64,000 bases of DNA from Mycobacterium terramassiliense (GTDB lineage Bacteria > Actinomycetota > Actinomycetes > Mycobacteriales > Mycobacteriaceae). Below are positions 62,009-64,000 of the stretch, one piece after another. Under the pieces are notes generated by a model. That model had not been told where the DNA came from, made no database searches, and saw only the letters and a program-made list of their open reading frames with translations. Each line of letters opens with the position of its first letter. The first letter of the stretch is position 1. The stretch spans positions 62,001 to 126,000 of the forward strand of contig NZ_LT717701.1 of NCBI RefSeq assembly GCF_900157385.1, given 5' to 3'. The position numbers were made by a program, and so were the translations under genes.

Positions 62009-62899
62009 TCAACTTTCGGCGCGCAGGAAGGCCCTCAGGCGGTCGAGGACCAGCTCGGGGCGCTCCTCGACGATCCAGTGGCCGGCGCCCTCGACGATCT
62101 CGACCTCGAAATCGCTGATGCGGTCGGCGTATCCGTCCAGCAGGTCCACCGTGAGCACGGGATCCTTCGTCCCACTCAGCCAGCGGACCGGCACCTCGAC
62201 GCGGGCGTCGTTGTATTCGCCGCGCAGCCAGCGCAGCAGCTCCGTGCTCAGGAAGGTGCGATACCACCGCGAGCCCGCCAACGCATGCCCGGGCTGGCGC
62301 ATGCACTCGATGTAGAAGCGGACGTCGGCCTCGGGCACCAGGTAGTCCCCGCCGACCCACGAGGCCAGCATCCGATAGAACCGGGCCTTCGGATCGCCGA
62401 CCACGCGCGGGCCGATCACCGGCAGCGCTATCGGGATTTGGTACCAGAACCGCCAGACGTTGCGCAGCAGCTTGAGGTTGGGCTTGGTCCATGGTGCGGA
62501 GGTGTTCATCCCGAAAAATCCGCTGACCTTCTCCGGATGACGCAGCATCATCGTGAACGCGACCGGGCCGCCCCAGTCATGGGCGGCCAGTTTGACGGTC
62601 GCGACGCCCAAACGGTCCAGGACCGCGGCCAAGTCGTCGGCCATGTCGTTCTTGAGGTATCGGGACGGCGGTGCCGAACTCCACCCCGCCCCCCGGAGGT
62701 CGGGGCACAGCACGCGATACCCGTCGGCGGCGAGCGGACCGATCAGTTCGTGCCATTCCCACCAGTTCTGGGGAAAGCCGTGTACGAGCATCACCGCGGG
62801 CCCGTGGGCCGGACCGGCGTCCGCGACGTGGATGGTGACACCGTCGCCTAGCTCGATGTACCTGTGTTCGACACCGTCCAGCGCGGGCATAGCGACCAT
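62009..62899 (-). CDS. ephF: EphF, epoxide-hydrolase-like alpha/beta hydrolase (Rv0134-like)
   Basis: A 296-residue alpha/beta hydrolase. HGFPQNWWEWH is the oxyanion HGxP motif of epoxide hydrolases, LAAHDWGGPVAF provides the nucleophile Asp, and VEGAGHWIVEE the histidine. The cap domain is in the middle (residues 135-220). It opens epoxides to diols. ATG 62899 is chosen, with ATG 62890 also in frame. No strong ribosome site decides. Named by synteny with Rv0134. Confidence 0.86.
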   Translation of the reverse strand: MVAMPALDGVEHRYIELGDGVTIHVADAGPAHGPAVMLVHGFPQNWWEWHELIGPLAADGYRVLCPDLRGAGWSSAPPSRYLKNDMADDLAAVLDRLGVATVKLAAHDWGGPVAFTMMLRHPEKVSGFFGMNTSAPWTKPNLKLLRNVWRFWYQIPIALPVIGPRVVGDPKARFYRMLASWVGGDYLVPEADVRFYIECMRQPGHALAGSRWYRTFLSTELLRWLRGEYNDARVEVPVRWLSGTKDPVLTVDLLDGYADRISDFEVEIVEGAGHWIVEERPELVLDRLRAFLRAES

Positions 62900-62945
62900 G
62901 TGTTGAGAAGGTACTCGACGCCGCGAAACGCGCGTGCGAACGGGG

Positions 62946-64000
62946 TTAGCCCAGGAACCGTTCCAGATAGGACGCGAAGCGCGCCCGCAGGCTGTCCTCC
63001 GCGAGCCCGAACATCTCGTAAGAGGTTTCGACGTTTCCGAGCCGGCCGCGCTGGTGGTCCGAAAGGTAGTCGGCGACCGCCCCGCGCACCGGTTCCGTGA
63101 ACGGCTCGCCGGCCAGCGCGTACACCCGCTCAGCGACGCCGAGTTCATCGGCCATGAAATCGTCGAAGCGAACGTCGATCGAGCGTTCCGGACCGATCGT
63201 GTCGCGGTCGCGGACGAGTGCCGCCAGCATCTGGTCGAGCCGGTCGACCCAGTATCGGGCGATCTGCGGCACCGGCACGGGCGAGCGGTGCATGCGCGCC
63301 GAGTAGGTGATCATCGCGATCATCGACAGCGCCACGGGGACCGGGTCTCGGTGGGTGAACACCACGATGCTGTCGGGGAAAACGCGGTCCAACACCGGCA
63401 CCTGCTCGAGGTGCTGGGGCGACTTGAGCAGCCAGCGCCGCCCGCCGCGCAGAAACTGCATGGCCTTGAGTTGCCGGGCGAGGTATGCGTAGTGCCGCGT
63501 CTGATCGTGGGCCTGGTAGTAGTCGCGCCAGCGCGGCACGTCGGCCAGCGTTTCGAAGAGCATCGTCGAAAAGTCGTTGGCCAGCAGCTGAATTTCTTCG
63601 TGGACGTGATCGGTGGTCATCTCGTGCATGAGCGGGAAATACGGCATCACGGTGTTGATCACCCCGACCCCGACGTCCATCCGGACCCGCCGCGGGTCGG
63701 GCTCGAGGCCCGCCTCCTGCGGCAGCGGAAACGGTTCGACACTTTCCCAGTACGGCATGGTGCGGAAGGTGGGCGCCGCCGCGAGCAGGTTGTGCAGATG
63801 GGTGGTTCCGGTGCGGGGCAGGCCGGCGATCACGATCGGCGGCACCAGCTCGATGTCGTCGATGTCGGGATGCCGGCTCAGCAGGTCGCTGAACAGGAGC
63901 CGGTTCTTGAGCAGCTGCAGCAGCTGCGCGTAGAAGTTGACCGCGCCCGCCGCGTGCAACCCGTCGATCTCGCGCAGCGCGGCGAGGTACACGTCGAGCC
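62946..64000 (-). CDS. Sulfotransferase family protein (N-terminus outside the window)
   Basis: About 350 residues of a PAPS-dependent sulfotransferase-like protein. The phosphosulfate loop is IAGLPRTGTTHLHNLLAAAP, shown as GLPRTGTTHLHNLL, and the 3'-phosphate site is FTHRDPVPVALSM. LLKSPQHLEQVP is conserved. The frame stays open at the edge with no convincing start, so the gene continues beyond 64000. Large families of these exist in mycobacteria, including Stf0-like lipid sulfotransferases. It lies 46 bases upstream of ephF. Confidence 0.87.
   Translation of the reverse strand, partial: LDVYLAALREIDGLHAAGAVNFYAQLLQLLKNRLLFSDLLSRHPDIDDIELVPPIVIAGLPRTGTTHLHNLLAAAPTFRTMPYWESVEPFPLPQEAGLEPDPRRVRMDVGVGVINTVMPYFPLMHEMTTDHVHEEIQLLANDFSTMLFETLADVPRWRDYYQAHDQTRHYAYLARQLKAMQFLRGGRRWLLKSPQHLEQVPVLDRVFPDSIVVFTHRDPVPVALSMIAMITYSARMHRSPVPVPQIARYWVDRLDQMLAALVRDRDTIGPERSIDVRFDDFMADELGVAERVYALAGEPFTEPVRGAVADYLSDHQRGRLGNVETSYEMFGLAEDSLRARFASYLERFLG

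Overview
The window is high-GC, densely coded actinobacterial chromosome from a slow-growing, non-tuberculous Mycobacterium. The evidence is an mce1 locus (yrbE1A, fadD5, mce1R), three PE proteins carrying PE-PPE hydrolase domains, a PE_PGRS-type gene, mycobacterial leucine-carboxymethyltransferase-like enzymes, a WhiB protein and many F420/lipid enzymes. From memory of M. tuberculosis H37Rv, the backbone runs in the same order, inverted, as Rv0167 down to Rv0134. PE_PGRS genes are mainly found in slow growers close to the M. tuberculosis/kansasii/marinum lineages, so M. avium itself is less likely. The species cannot be fixed from this sequence alone.

Layout. 1-3.6 kb: start of yrbE1A, fadD5, the divergent GntR regulator mce1R, a tandem-repeat block and an SRPBCC gene. 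3.6-23.4 kb: a large accessory catabolic island. Twelve tightly packed minus-strand genes (14408 to 3655) encode a P450, a zinc alcohol dehydrogenase, a Baeyer-Villiger monooxygenase, an esterase, SDR, SnoaL-like protein, HpcH/HpaI aldolase, enolase-superfamily enzyme, iron alcohol dehydrogenase and thioesterase. Most are joined by 4-base start/stop overlaps. Around them lie a CoA transferase, an acyl-CoA dehydrogenase (frameshifted), an LLM flavin oxidoreductase, two thioesterase-like proteins, an SRPBCC protein, an SMP-30 type lactonase and a TetR regulator. A 24-bp imperfect inverted repeat (TGACA-N14-TGTAA) precedes each of the four transcription units of the island, including the TetR gene, with a fifth variant copy upstream of a DUF427 gene. 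The gene set reads like hydroxylation, oxidation to a ketone, Baeyer-Villiger oxygen insertion, ester/lactone opening and CoA-linked beta-oxidation or aldol cleavage of a cyclic or terpenoid/steroid-like compound. The substrate is unknown.

23.4-31 kb: F420-type nitroreductase, FAD-linked 2-hydroxyacid dehydrogenase, WhiB, SDR, a DapB-like dehydrogenase, alpha/beta hydrolase, PE-PPE protein, TetR and a 41-aa protein. 31-36.9 kb: pntAa-pntAb-pntB proton-translocating transhydrogenase, then fadE2-ptpB. 37-40.6 kb: two further PE-PPE proteins. 40.6-48.6 kb: quinone oxidoreductase, SDR, aldehyde dehydrogenase, three tandem SAM methyltransferases and a pirin-TetR pair. 48.8-55.4 kb: ClC transporter with CBS and TrkA-C-like domains, Dps, an AlkA-like glycosylase, small SnoaL/DUF427 proteins, a reductase and msrA. 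55.8-59.7 kb: benzoylformate-decarboxylase-like enzyme, quinone oxidoreductase and PucR-type regulator. 59.7-64 kb: a P450 (cyp138 position) with a divergent TetR and twin operators, a Mop-domain protein, epoxide-hydrolase-like EphF and a truncated sulfotransferase.

Three 56-57 bp tandem-repeat arrays share one GC-rich hairpin core and sit on the stop codons of three genes (3.1, 31.2 and 55.4 kb), resembling MIRU/VNTR loci. No tRNA, rRNA, CRISPR array, insertion sequence or phage gene was seen.
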